Shown in pieces: positions 12,323 through 23,929 of a stretch of DNA of 64,000 nucleotides; within the stretch, counting starts at the first letter, position 1; every line of letters begins with the position of its first letter. Origin of the DNA: Ananas comosus (Eukaryota; Streptophyta; Magnoliopsida; Poales; Bromeliaceae); NCBI RefSeq assembly GCF_001540865.1, contig NC_033622.1, forward strand, positions 5,125,978 to 5,189,977, read 5' to 3'. Position numbers and translations under genes: made by a program. A model generated the notes under the pieces. The model did no database searches. It was not told where the DNA came from and was given only the letters and a program-made list of their open reading frames with translations.

Positions 12323-13098
12323 AGGTTATTTGTATACACGTCCCTGCAAACATAGTGAATTGCAGATATATCCCTACAAAACAGAAATTCCATAAGTTGT
12401 CCCTGCAAAAATTCTAAGTTATGCAGATATGTCCCTCTGGTTAACATCCGTTAGTGAACTGTTTATTTTTTAACAGTGGAAACGTAAAATGACCTTTTTG
12501 CCCTTATAAATATATCCCCCCAAAAGTATCCCTCTTCCCATTCTTTTTCTCTTCCTCTTCGGGCTGTCGGAGCGGACAGCGGCGGCAGTGCAGGGTCAGG
12601 TTCGCCAGCGATGAAGAAGAAGGAAGAGAAAGAAGGAGAGGAAGAAAAAGAGGGAAGAGGAAGAAGGAGAGGAAAAGGGAGAAGAAGAGGGAAGAGGAAG
12701 AGGAAGAGGGAGAGGGTTTGCCGCCGCCGCCGCATCTCCTCCCTCGCCGGCGATGAAGAAGAGGGAAGAGGAAGAGGGAGAGGAAGAAGAACGGCGAAGA
12801 GGAAGAGGAAGAGGGAGAGGGTTCGCCACCGCCGCCGCATCTCCTCCCTCGTCGACGACGAAGAAGAGGGAAGAGGAAGAGGAGGAAGAGAAAGAAGGCT
12901 AAATTCATCAATTCACATTATAATTAACCATGGTTAAATATTTTAACCGTGGTTAACGAAAATTTTCTAACAGACATTAACGCCAGGGATATATCTGCAT
13001 AAATTAGTACTTTTGCAAGGACAACTTATGAAATTTTTATTTTGCAAGGATATATCTGCAATTCACTATGTTTGCAGGGACGTGTATGTAAATAACCC
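12323..13098. mobile_element. Mutator-like MITE, 9-bp TSD TTTATAAAA
   Basis: The ends are long inverted repeats of about 140 bp; both begin RGGTTATTTRYATACACGT on their own strand and continue through CCCTGCAAACATAGTGAATTG. The flanking 9 bp, TTTATAAAA, are identical (12314-12322 and 13099-13107). A 9-bp duplication with long terminal inverted repeats is diagnostic of MULEs. The interior holds no transposase, only a purine-rich GAAGAG tract with GC-rich CGCCGCCGC segments. Confidence 0.88.
12605..12900. repeat. Purine-rich (GAAGAGG)n low-complexity core of the MITE
   Basis: Repeated GAAGAGGGAGAGG and CGCCGCCGCATCTCCTCC blocks form about three degenerate units of roughly 100 bp. Long frames are open on both strands only because of the composition. 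Confidence 0.8.
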
Positions 13099-13107
13099 TT
13101 TATAAAA

Positions 13108-13574
13108 TTATAGGTATATATTGTTAATAGTGTAAGGATTGAAAAAAAATATATATAGTTGAGTGGTACCTTTTTGAAGAAAAAAAATATAAAGAATAGT
13201 ATAGGGAGTGAAAAAAAAATTATAAATTACAATATAGCATAGTGTAATTAAGTTAAAAAAAGGCATGATAAAATCTATAAAAAGAATAAAACTTGGGCTC
13301 TAAATGCCCTATGTGTCGCCCGCTCCACTCCCTCGCTCTACGTGTCGCCTCCTCCCTGCCCCTCTCTCTACATGTTGCCTTCTCCTTTTCCCCCGTAACC
13401 CTTCGCCCAGAGCGATCCGATCGCCCAACCCCTTGCCCACTCTGGCTCAACCCCTCACCCAACCCTTTGCCCGCTCTCGCTCCACCCCTTGCTCGCTCTG
13501 GCTTGCATCTGATCGCCCGCCCTCCCACAGCCGCTGCCGTACGATCACGTGTCGCCCCCTTCTCGCTCACCCGT
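13108..13574. other. AT-rich then C-rich spacer
   Basis: 13108-13300 is A-rich. 13303-13574 is strongly C-rich on the plus strand, with repeated GTGTCGCC and CTCGCTC words. There is no recognisable protein. The C-rich part may continue at 16022 on the other side of LTR B. Confidence 0.5.
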
Positions 13575-13747
13575 TGTAGCACACTAAACTTTAGCAAATT
13601 GCAAGATTCCAGTATTGGATTAGTATTTTGAGGTTTTACGGGTATTCTTGAGGGTCGTTGACTGTGTTCCGACCTATTACTCGTGTCTTGAGGAGCGAGA
13701 GGGAGTACTTAGCACCAAAACCTCCAAACTGCAGGTTTTAGGGTGCT

Positions 13748-13985
13748 GGGTACCGGTACCAGAGAGAGGTACCGGAACCACGTCGCGTAACCAAGAGGGA
13801 ATGCTCTCGGGTTTGAGCTCTGCGAGGCAGAGTACCAGTACTGCATTGCCCAAGTACCGGTACTGGAGCCTGGTACTGGTACTGCATCGCGCGGCTACCG
13901 GTACACTGCAGTCTGTCTGCTTGACAGAGGCTCGGGTTTGCGTGTTCGACTACGGGGTACCGGTACTCCGGCCTGCATACCGATA
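13748..13985. repeat. Cluster of GTACCGGTAC palindromes in LTR B
   Basis: About eight copies of the self-complementary decamer or one-mismatch variants occur, spaced 15-45 bp apart. They end about 60 bp upstream of the TATA box. Confidence 0.85.
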
Positions 13986-14045
13986 CGCAGTGCAATTGCA
14001 GACTGCATATTTTTTAGGGGTCTTTTTGGGATTGTAGCACCTCCA

Positions 14046-14052
14046 TTTATAT
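14046..14052 (+). promoter_or_regulatory. TATA box of LTR B
   Basis: TTTATAT precedes CCCCACACCC and a CT-rich leader. The same order (palindrome cluster, TATA, CT-rich leader) is seen in LTR F (TTTATATTG). Confidence 0.55.
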
Positions 14053-16021
14053 CCCCACACCCTCATGAGGGGTTTTCTGTGCTGGAAACCAGAGAAGAGA
14101 GGTAGAGAGCTCCTCCCCTTCTTCTCTTTAATTTTTCTCTTTTTTTTGCATGATTTATGGTGGATTGATCTCCTAGTTTTGCTTCTTCTTCATGGGTGTT
14201 GCTTTTTGGACCATGGAAAAGCCTTGGAGAGAAGGATTTGAGCTTGTTTGAGGAAGGAACTCCGACGCTAGCACCTTTCTAGCTTGGTTTGGAGCTTAAA
14301 TAGAGGTTAGTAGCTTTGATCTCTCCTTTGGATCATGCTATGTTGGATTTTTGAGATGAAAATTTAGTTTTGGAAAAACTATGGTTTTATTTGGGGTTTT
14401 TTTGGGGGGTTTTTGATTTATAGTCTTTGGGGTTAAATTGATGGGAACATAGAACTCTCTTTTAGATTGGATTAGAAGTATCTTACCCTCATTGTGATCT
14501 TAGAAGAGTTCTTCACCATACAAGGTAATTTCTACCTATTTATGGGTTGGATTATGTGGTTTCTGTGGGGTGTTCGTTCGAAACCCCTAACCCTCTTAGA
14601 ATATTTGTTAGGGAGCTAGGAGACTTGTAGGCAACCTTGTTCGTGCAAACGAAGGGGTTACTAGGGGTATCCGGTAGGTTTGACCTCACCGAAATGGGTG
14701 AACTTCTTCTATATCATTGCCTTGATTGTAAAATGGAAAATCATGCATATTTATGCTAGATAGAGCATAATAAAATTTTCGAATGCTTAAAATTCATATG
14801 TCATGTATCATGTTTTATAACCTCTATGTAGTAGAGGGAGAAGTATATAGTAAACTTGCATGTGAATAGCATTCCTTATATATGGTTGAAATCATGTTTC
14901 ATTTAGTGAAAAATGACAAGTTTTGCATGCTCATGGACATAGAACTCTTGCTTGATATATTGAACATTAATATCATAAAGTGGCACTTGACTTAGTAAAT
15001 GGTTAAACCTTTAAATGATGATATAGAGATAGACCGTTGGGTCATTAGTACTTATACCATATTTTAGACATGATGACCGTGGACTCAAGATGGAGGATTA
15101 TACTTGCTTGCCATTGTGCTCATTCGCACATGCTTGTGAGGGTCGCTCCCCACAAGCTGGTACTCCGGAGATAGCCAACACGACGCAAGCTCGCCCGTGC
15201 GGGATTGGGCGCCAAAATAGGATGCCGTGGGGGAGGCTCATTCCTACAATGGGAATGTTGACTACCACAGGGCCATTAGGCATAGCGCAAGTCGGACTAT
15301 ACTTGTGTAGGTCCTAGTTGATTGAACAATGTTAAATAAAAGTGTAATGTGGACATCATCACTAGATAGTGGATACTATGTGAACATGCTCATTCATGTT
15401 AGAATAACTCTCTTAATTGTGAAACTTCATGCTAGTAGAGGCATAGTAGTTTAGTGAATCTTAATATTTGCTTATTATCTATGTTGTATATTTCAGTTAC
15501 ATGTTTATATTTACTACTTATGCCTCCATGACCTAGTGGTGTATTTCGCTGATGTCGGCGGCTTATCCACTCGGAACTATTGACTAATAGTTCTTATTCC
15601 CATTGTGTTGTTGTTTTTGTTTACAGAACCATTCATGCCGGGAGAGGCTCGGGATCGCGGCAAGGGAGTCGCCCCTAGCTAGATAGCTCGGAGATTCTTT
15701 TGTTAGGTAGTCATCTCTCCCTTTTGTTTTTGTTGGAGAGAGAGATGGTTGTACCCGATGTTTAGAGACCACCACTTATGTATTTAGCTTTGATTATGTG
15801 GATCTTGTGATATATCTACTTTATGGCTTATTCTAATTGTTCAGTTTTATTTACTTCTACGTATCAATAGAGATTAGTTGTTCCTATGCTCTGATATTAC
15901 ACTAGATGTTGTTATACTCTTGTTTATTTATCGTATTGTTGTAGACGTCTTATATGTTGTAGGCATATGGCGGGTCTGGATACGGACCGAGCGGGCTTCC
16001 GCTGGGTCCCGGGGCGTGACA

Positions 16022-16390
16022 CCCATCCTCTCCCACAGTGGTTCCCCCTCGCCCGCTATGGCTGAGATCTGGCATCATCTTACGAGTACAGCTCCGTATC
16101 CGCTTCCGTACGCGGGAGGTCGCGCTTCCCTCGGCAGCTCCTGCAAACCCTGGGCCTTTGTCGCCCTACTACGGTATGCCTCCCCCCCCTGAAGTGCCGG
16201 GGTAAGAAAATGCCTCTCACAAAATTCCTCTTCCCCTTTCTCTACTTCACCGCGTTTGCCCATTCCTCCCTCTCATCCCCGCCGCTATCGTGGCTTCCTC
16301 GCCTGAGCTAAGTACATATAGGCATTCATCATGGCTACCTACTCTATTCTCAACCCCCATCCCCCCTGCCGCCTCTCCGCTGTATAATGG
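16022..16390. other. Spacer between two solo LTRs
   Basis: C-rich sequence that may once have been continuous with 13303-13574. A short frame ending at a donor-like GGGTAAGA near 16200 resembles an exon (Pro-rich, PYYGMPPPPEV), but nothing else supports a gene. Confidence 0.4.
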
Positions 16391-18703
16391 TGTAGTACAC
16401 TGAACTTTAGCAAATTGCAAGGTTCCAGTGCTAGAATAGTAATCGAAACTATTCTAATTGTTTTGAGGGCGGTTGGGAGTATATTGGCATTTAGTCTAGG
16501 AATTTTAAATGCCAGGATGAGTTACCTAACACTAAAATATGTAAAGTTCAGATTGGAGTGTTGAGTACCGATACCTAAGTGTGGTACCGGTACCTCAGAG
16601 GGTTGCCAGAATGCGTAGCTCTCGGGTTTGAGAAGCTGGAGCTGAGTACCGGTACTGCATTGCGCGGGTACCGGTACCCTGTATCAAACCTAGCTGAGCA
16701 GCGCTCGGGTTTTAGCTATTTCGATGTCGGGTACCGGTACCTCAACCCGAGTACCGATACTCAATGCAACAGAATGAGTTGGTAAGGAATTTTTTGGTAA
16801 TTTTATAGTGATGGTTATCCTTTTAAAGCCCAAACCAACCCCAAACTGGTTTTCCCTGTACTATAGCTTGGAGAAAACAGGGTAAGGATTCCTCTTTCTC
16901 TCTAGATTCCATACCAAATTTTGGGTGGAAATTGATGGAATTGATTTCCTTTCTTGTCTCCTCTTCATATTAGCTAGTTTTGAGGGCTTTGAAGGAGCTG
17001 TGGAAATGAAAAAGGAGATACTTTGAGGTCATAATCTCCAATCCTAGCCAGGGGTGGGCTTAGTTTGGAGTTTTGGAAAGGATAGCTTTTTAATTGCTAT
17101 ACTATATATGTTTTGGTGAAGTTGGAGTTTAGTCTTTGGGTTATTTCTTGGCTGAGTTGTAGAACTCATTGAGCTAAGTATTTCACCCCTTTCCAGGTTG
17201 GTATGGAAGGGTCCAACCTGAGATAAAGTGAGGATTAGAGTTTGCTCTTTACAAGGTATGTTTTACCTATGTTAAGTTATATTGTGAGAGTTTGAGGAAA
17301 CTTTGTTGAAGCTCCTAATTAACCTAAACTGATTATTAGGTTGCTGGGAGGTTACCGAGCATCTCCACTCGTGCGATCGAAAAAAGTCGACGAGTATTCG
17401 GTGGATTTGACCTCAACGAAATGGGTGAATTCCTCCTATGTTCTTATTGTTGTCATATAGTTGGAAATTATGCATAATATTGCTAGAAGTATTATACATG
17501 AGTTGTTGGATGTATTAGTTACATTTACATCATATGGCAAAGGCATACCTCTATGAAGTAGAGGGTAGATGCACTAAATTCATTATATAATGATTAGTAT
17601 GCTCGTATAGACAAGTTGGAAAAATTGATACATGCATGATGAAGCTAGCATAAATTTCATGTTATTGGTATAATCTAGTTGATGACTAGTACTTGATATT
17701 GGATCTAGATTCTGACCTATAGGTCGGTAGAGGACATTCCATGTTTTAGACATGATAGTTGAGAGCTTATATTGTGGATCATGCTTACTTGCCATTGTGC
17801 TCATTCGCATATGCTTGTGAGAGTCATTCCCCACAAGCCGGCACTCCGAAGTTGGCCTACGCAACATCATGCTCCCCCGTGCAGGATTGGGTGCCGAAGT
17901 GGATTGCCGTGGGGAGTGCATACTACCACGGGGCCATTAGGCGTGGCGCAAGCCGGACTACCTTTGTATAAGTCCTTGTGAATTGAGTAATAATATTAAA
18001 TGGTGCTAATAAAATGGTCACTACTAGATAGTGTACATTCATGGAAATGATATAGCAGGCTTACTCACATAGATTAGTTCAATCATCTGTTGCATACTGT
18101 TAGTTGCATTAGAGGCATAGTAATTTTAATATTCACTAGTTGCTTACTGTTCATATCATGTTATAAATGTTCATGCTTATTATTTATGCCTCGGGTACCT
18201 AGTGGTGTAATTCGCTGAGGTCGGCGGCTTACCCACTGGTAACTATTGACTAATAGTTCTCATGCCTTATTTGTTGTTGTTGTATTTTCAGAGCGATCCA
18301 CAGCAGGAAAGGTTAGGGACCGCGGCAAGGGGGTCACGTCTAGCTAGGCATAGCTCGAAGTCCCGCTAGTGTGATCACCTCTCTTTTTGAGTGAGTTGGA
18401 GAGAGTTATGTATCTTTGTATGGAGACCACCACATGTATCTTTGTATAGAGTTATAGTTGGTTAGTTGGTTATTTGAGACTGTCGGATGTATGAGCAAAT
18501 CTGGGAGTTGTACATGTAATTATATGCTTTTCATTTTAGTTGCTTTTAAAATGTAGTATGTATCTTATGCTCTGGTATCGTGTTAGATGTTTTATTTCTT
18601 GGTACTTTGCTAACATGGTTACTATAGATGCCTTATATACTTCAGCTATATGGCGGGTCTGTGCACGTACTGGGTAGGCTTCCGCTGGAGTTCGGGCATG
18701 ACA
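16391..18703 (+). mobile_element. Solo LTR C (Ty3/gypsy), TSD AATGG
   Basis: It starts TGTAGTACACTGAAC and ends TTCGGGCATGACA. A perfect AATGG duplication lies at 16386-16390 and 18704-18708. The 2,313-bp LTR is the same subtype as B, with six ACCGGT-type palindromes at about 16565-16762. There is no internal domain. Confidence 0.92.
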
Positions 18704-18717
18704 AATGGCCTCTCTTT

Positions 18718-18943
18718 TGTCATGCCTGGGGCTCAGCGGAAGCCTACCTGGTACGCCATAGACCCGCCGTATACCCAGAGTATACAAGGCGTCTACAAAA
18801 CATGCTAGAAACATCATGACAATTAGTAACCACTAACAGGATATCAAAGCATAAGACATACTACATTCTAAAAACAAATAAAAAGGAAAGTATAAAATTA
18901 CATATATAGCTCCCAAAGTGGCTCATACATCTAACATTCTCAA
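18718..18943 (-). mobile_element. LTR stub D (3' end of an LTR)
   Basis: This is the reverse-orientation counterpart of the 3' end of LTR C: TGTCATGCC, the GCGGAAGCCTACC block and ACCCGCCGTATA. Only about 226 bp remain before RNase H-coding sequence begins, so the 5' part of this 3' LTR has been deleted. Confidence 0.75.
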
Positions 18944-20106
18944 TTAACCAGATGCATAAGCAATTACCCTTCCATTTTGCATCAGAACACAACCCAATCC
19001 ATTCAACAACGCATCACTGTAAATCACATAATCCACTCCAGTAATTGGTAGTGCCAAAATCGGGGTGGTTGTTAATCGTTCCTTTAATTCTTGAAAACTT
19101 CTCTCACACATTTCATTCCACACAAATTTCGCACCTTTGTGAGTAAGTCGGGTGAGGGGAGTAGACAATTTAGCAAATCCCTCTACAAATCTCCAGTAGT
19201 ATCCTCCTAGGCCTTGAAAACTCCGAATCTCTGCAACACTAGTCGGTCTAGACCATTCCTTGATTGCTTCAATTTTTTTAGGGTCCACAGTTATCTCAGC
19301 CTCTGAAATTACATATTTCAGAAATGCTACTTTCCGAAGCCAAAATTCACATTTCTTCAACTTGGAGAATAGTTTCTTTTCCTGAAGTACTTGCAACACC
19401 AATCTTAAATGATGTTCATGCTCCTCGACACTTCGAGAATAAATCAAAATATCATCTATGAATACTACAACAAACCTGTCCAAATAAAGCTTGAAAAGAC
19501 GATTCATTAGATCCATAAAAGCTGTCGGAGCATTANACTTGGAGAATAGTTTCTTTTCCTGAAGTACTTGCAACACCAATCTTAAATGATGTTCATGCTC
19601 CTCGACACTTCGAGAATAAATCAAAATATCATCTATGAATACTACAACAAACCTGTCCAAATAAAGCTTGAAAAGACGATTCATTAGATCCATAAAAGCT
19701 GTCGGAGCATTAATAAGCCCAAATGGCATAATTGTAAACTCATAATAACCATACCGTGTTCAGAAAGCTGTTTTAGAAACATCCCAAGGCATGATCTTAA
19801 GCTAGTGATATTCTGAGTGCAAATCAATCTTAGAGTATACTTTCGATCCTTGGAGCTGATCAAACAAGTTATCAATCCTTGGCAACGGATATTTATTCTT
19901 GATTGTGACTTTGTTAATTTTCCGGTAATCCACACACAAGCGGAAAGATCCGTCATTTTTCTTAACAAACAAAACTGGCGCTCCCTAAGGTGATACGCTC
20001 AGTCTGATAAAGCCTTTGTCCAATAGATTCGGCAACTATGCCCTCAGCTCCTTTAGTTCAGTGGGTGCCATCCTGTAGGGTGCTCTTGAGATTGGGGTAG
20101 TCCCAG
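18944..20106 (-). pseudogene. Ty3/gypsy pol fragment G2 (RT and start of RNase H)
   Basis: Read on the minus strand, this encodes the end of the protease-RT linker, the whole RT with the catalytic [11 protein letters not shown] motif, and the start of RNase H ([12 protein letters not shown], where the usual SDAS is SDAL). Stops interrupt it at SP(stop)GAP, TAF(stop)TR, YH(stop)LK and RA(stop)LP. Each corresponds to CAG, CGA or TGG hit by a C-to-T or G-to-A change. A 176-bp stretch is duplicated around the N at 19536 and lengthens the apparent frame artificially. The fragment stops at LTR H (20107) and at the LTR D stub. Confidence 0.88.
19360..19712. repeat. 176-bp perfect direct duplication around a single N
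   Basis: 19360-19535 and 19537-19712 are identical, separated by one N at 19536. The duplicated part is inside the conserved RT domain. This looks like two overlapping contig ends left unmerged. Confidence 0.93.
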
Positions 20107-22556
20107 TGTCGCGCCCCCGCCCCAAAACACCTACCAATTTGGTTTGGTTCGGACGCGGCGGATGGACGCCGAACGGACAGGACCTCCCCTGCCCGCCCAA
20201 GGCCAAACAACCTGATCAAGTACAATTAAGCACCCAGGAATTTGCTTAAATAATATACATGATCAATACGATGCACACAAGTGCAATACAACTAAGAGCA
20301 AGAACCACAAGTGATATATAAGCGTATAAAGAGAGATAGTCTAACTATTACAATCATTCAATTTATATCATTTGGTTACATTACATTTTCATCTTTCAAA
20401 ATGTAAATACATGTTTTTCCCAAAATACATCATAGCTCTCCATGTCTATCCAAAATACACATTTTCTAGTACACGAGGGTACTCTATATGCAAAAAGGAA
20501 AGCTACTAATTACTCACTTAGGGCGCTATGCCCTTGCCGCGATCCTCGCTCGGCTCGCCTCTGTATGTACCTATACCCCAAAACCACACGGGGTGAGAAC
20601 TATATAAATATAGTTCCCAGTGGGTTCGGCCGCCGACTCCGCTGATTTTCTCACTAGGTCTAAGCTGGCACAGATAAAGAGATAGATAGATATATATAGA
20701 AATGAACTGCAACTACTCTATCATGCCACCAATGATAACGATGCATGCAGCAACTACTATCATGCTAGTATCATGTCATGAGTATAGAAACGTACGTAGC
20801 AATGCAATCTACAACATACACTATATCTACTCAAGGTAATAATGCAAGTCTACTATGCATTTCATGTTTATTACCCAATCTACTTGGCTAACCCGTAGGT
20901 TAAACCCTCGACTCACTCTCAATCTCATAGGTGAGGAGAAGCTGCACTCGCACACCGAGACCATCTGCGAGACAACTACGTCTGCCCCTAGTGAAGTACT
21001 CCGGAGACTCGTGCTTCGGTGGAGCGACCACCGACAAGCGAAAACAGACTAGTGAGTATGATCCAATCCTCTCAAGAGGATACCCTGTCTACTATGGTCA
21101 ATGTGCCTCTACTGCACAGTATACAATGCATCCTAGATGCCGGAATTTCTACTATTCCTGGAACCATGTCATGTTTACTACACTAGACTCGATGCCACTC
21201 ATTTAGTCATTGTAGTAATGTTCTTTAACTAGTTAACATGCCACTTGTCCAATTAGTGTTTCTGCTACACTAGTTCAATACCACTCTACTAGGCTATCAT
21301 ATGTCCAAGTTCGGCTCTTTATGCCGCTATAGGATTTCATGTCTCAAGACCCAATCCTCATGCTACCCTAGTCCATGTGTCCAACTCACAAGTTACACTA
21401 CTAAGAAGCATGCAAGGAATGGAAATATACATCTATTAATCCTATAATGCAATATGATCAACATAAGTAACTTAGATATAAAAGAAAATCCGGTTGCTTC
21501 GGGATGACACCCCCCACCTCTTGAGGGTATGGAGGCTCTAGAAATGCCCTCCAACGAACGTTACGACAACGTCTCGGCTTCTTAGGTCGAAATGAAGCTT
21601 GGTTGGCCTTGTTTCGCCAATCTCTTTTCACCCGCTTGACGAATAAAAAATCCGACTTCGCCATTGCATTTAGACACCTAGCAATTAGGTTAGGGGAGGG
21701 TCAAATGAGATCAATCCTCTACTTTTCCAAAAACCCTATTTTGGTGCCCTAGGGTTAGCACTAAGCTAAATCCATCTCAAAACCCTAGATTCTAGCTCCA
21801 ATCCCACCATTCATGGTGCTAGGGGTCCATTTGATCCCATCCAAAGAGCTAAAACCTAAAAACCGTAAATTTCACAACTAGAGTTGGAAGCTTACCTCTA
21901 TGTTAGCTTCAAAGAGAGAAGAGAGGAAGAGGGAGAGGTCCAAAAGCCTTCTTAGCTTGATTTCCTTCTTCTTCTCCTTCTTTTTCCTCCTTCTTTTCCT
22001 TCTCTTTTCTTCTTCTTCCTCTCCTTTGTTCTTTCCCTTCTAGAGTGAGAGGGAGAAAGAGAGTGAGAAAGTGAGAGAGAAATGAGGGATGAAAGAGGGG
22101 AGAGGGACTCATAAGTCCTCTAATGTAACAATATCCAGCTGGCCCCCTCAACTTTTCACTCTGTGCACTGCCCTTACTGGGCAGAATTCGCGCGGAAGGA
22201 CCGGTCTCCCCAACCTGGGACCGGTCCCCGAGAATGGGATTTTCAGGACTTAGCCAAATTTCTGGCTTTCTCGCTAGGTTCGCGTTCGGGGACCGGTCCC
22301 TCCCTGCTAGGGACCGGTTACCTCAAGGATCCCTGCAACTATCAGCCGATAGGACCGGTCTCTCCCTGCCAGGGACCAGTCCCCGAGAGCAACCTTTGCC
22401 CAGTGCAGGTTTTGCACTTTTTGCTCTCGTGGACTCGCCTCTAAGGCACTTTTGGTGATTTAGACATCTTCGGCCTTTCCGAAGTTCACCAACACGACCC
22501 TTGGTCGATTCTAAACGAAGTCCAACTCTCGTATTTTGAGAATTCACTTCCTTACA
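20107..22556 (-). mobile_element. LTR H (GGACCGGTCC subtype) between two pol copies
   Basis: The plus strand begins TGTCGCGCCCC and ends TTCCTTACA, so on the minus strand it runs TGTAAGG...GGGCGCGACA. It is 2,450 bp long. ACCGGT palindromes lie at about 22199-22385. A CT-rich leader (about 21955-22050) and the conserved CACTGGGAACTAT block are present. The flanking bases (CCCAG and TGTTT) are not a target duplication, and the pol sequence is not continuous across it. Confidence 0.8.
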
Positions 22557-23383
22557 TGTTTCAGAAATGCTACTTTCCGAAGGCAAAATTCACATTTCTT
22601 CAACTTGGCGAATAGTTTCTTTTCCCGAAGTACTTGCAACACCAATCTTAAATAATGTTCATGCTCCTCGTCACTTCGAGAATAAATCAAAATATCATCT
22701 ATGAATACTACAACGAACCTGTTCAAATAAGGCTTGAAAACACGGTTTATTAGATCCATAAAAGCTGTCGGGGCATTAGTAAGCCGAAATGGCATAATTG
22801 TAAACTCATAATGACCATATCGTGTTCAGAAAGCTGTTTTAGAAACATCCCAAGGCATGATCTTAAGCTGGTGATATTTCGATTGCAAATCAATCTTAGA
22901 GTATACTTTCAATCCTTGGAGTTGATCAAACAAGTCATCAATCCTTGACAACGGATATTTATTTTTGATTGTGACTTTGTTAATTTTTCGATAATCCACA
23001 CACAAGCGGAAAGATCCGTCCTTTTTCTTAACAAACAAAACTAGCGCTCCCTAAGATGATACACTCGGTCTGATAAAGCCTTTGTCCAATAGATCCGGCA
23101 ACTATGCCCTCAGCTCCTTTAGTTTAGTGGGTGCCATCCTATAGGGTGCTCTTGAAATTGGGATAGTCCCAGGAACAAGATCTACCACAAACTCAACCTC
23201 CCTATCAGGTGGCATACCTGGCAACTCAGCTGGAAACACATCTCCAAACTCCCGTACCACCGGGTTGCTCTCAATCATAGGGATACCTCCATCCTTTATA
23301 GTAATACTAGCCAAGAAGGCTATACAACCTCTCTGGATTAACTGTCTAGCTCGCGAAGAGCTAATAATCATCGCGAATAGCAA
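22557..23383 (-). pseudogene. Ty3/gypsy RT fragment G1
   Basis: It encodes the protease-RT linker ([21 protein letters not shown]) and RT with [11 protein letters not shown], and ends at FLKHV where LTR H begins. Stops at RA(stop)LP, SS(stop)GAL and TAF(stop)TR are at the same three codons as in G2. RNase H and integrase are missing on this side. The FRLTN in the PFG(L/I)(T/I)N motif region is a substitution relative to G2. Confidence 0.88.
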
Positions 23384-23801
23384 ACTTTGGCACCCCCCTG
23401 TACACTATCTCCTGCTGTCTCGGTTCCCGAAAGATCACTGTTCGGTTCTTGCAATCAATAGTGGCATAGTATCGTGTCAACCAATCCATACCCAATACTA
23501 CTTCAAACTCTCCCAATTTGTGTAGTGCCAACAAATCAACCGGCATAATCCAGTCCCCTACTCGAACAAGGCAACTAGGGCAAAACACCCGAATGTCTAA
23601 AACGTGGTCGGGTACAATCACTCGTCCCGGATGCAAGGTAGGTACAAGCTTAATGCTATGCAACTCGGCAAATAGCCGATCAATAAAGAAATGCGATGCA
23701 CCCGTATCAAATAATGCACGAATGCAAACATCATTAATCAAAATGATAACTGCTACGACCTCCTCTGCCGCTACTATCTTCTCAGTCTGGGCGGCATACA
23801 T
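23361..23801 (-). pseudogene. Ty3/gypsy aspartic protease region G1
   Basis: A retropepsin domain with an intact active-site motif LFDTGASHFFI near residue 31, followed by the usual VVLGMDWL segment near residue 103. It would cleave the Gag-Pol polyprotein. It lies between the Gag zinc knuckle and RT, as in gypsy elements. A stop after IRDDY separates it from RT. Confidence 0.85.
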
Positions 23802-23929
23802 ACGCCTACTCGGTGCCTGACGCGATCCCTCAGACTGACGCTGAACGGATGATCGTCCGATCTGATACTGTGTCGAAGGAGTCCCCTAACTCGAAGTCGA
23901 CGATGCAGGTGCCGACGCAGATGATGGGG

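Larger units (their letters stand above)
13575..16021 (+). mobile_element. Solo LTR B (Ty3/gypsy, GTACCGGTAC subtype)
   Basis: It starts TGTAGCACACTAAACTTTAG at 13575 and ends GGGGCGTGACA at 16021, a canonical TG...CA pair, 2,447 bp long. The flanking pentamers CCCGT and CCCAT differ by one transition, so this is a decayed target duplication. Eight ACCGGT-type palindromes occupy about 13748-13985. A TATA box (TTTATAT) at 14046-14052 is followed by pyrimidine tracts. There is no internal region, so it is a solo LTR. Confidence 0.85.

Noticed and set aside
12463..12937. Arg/Glu- and Ser/Leu/Phe-rich frames on both strands
   Set aside because: Translation of a GAAGAG repeat inside a MITE; open on both strands.
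13253..13631. Pro/Ser/Arg-rich frames
   Set aside because: C-rich repetitive sequence; one frame runs into LTR B. No homology recognised.
15090..15317. Frame with similar relatives near 17759-17981 and 25590-25829
   Set aside because: It is the same LTR segment in copies B, C and E. It is open in two frames in some copies, and start and end differ between copies; conservation is that of the LTR itself.
15878..16192. Possible host gene start and exon near 16060-16200
   Set aside because: The frame begins inside LTR B and crosses its boundary at 16021, so it cannot be a native gene. The exon-like end alone is too weak.
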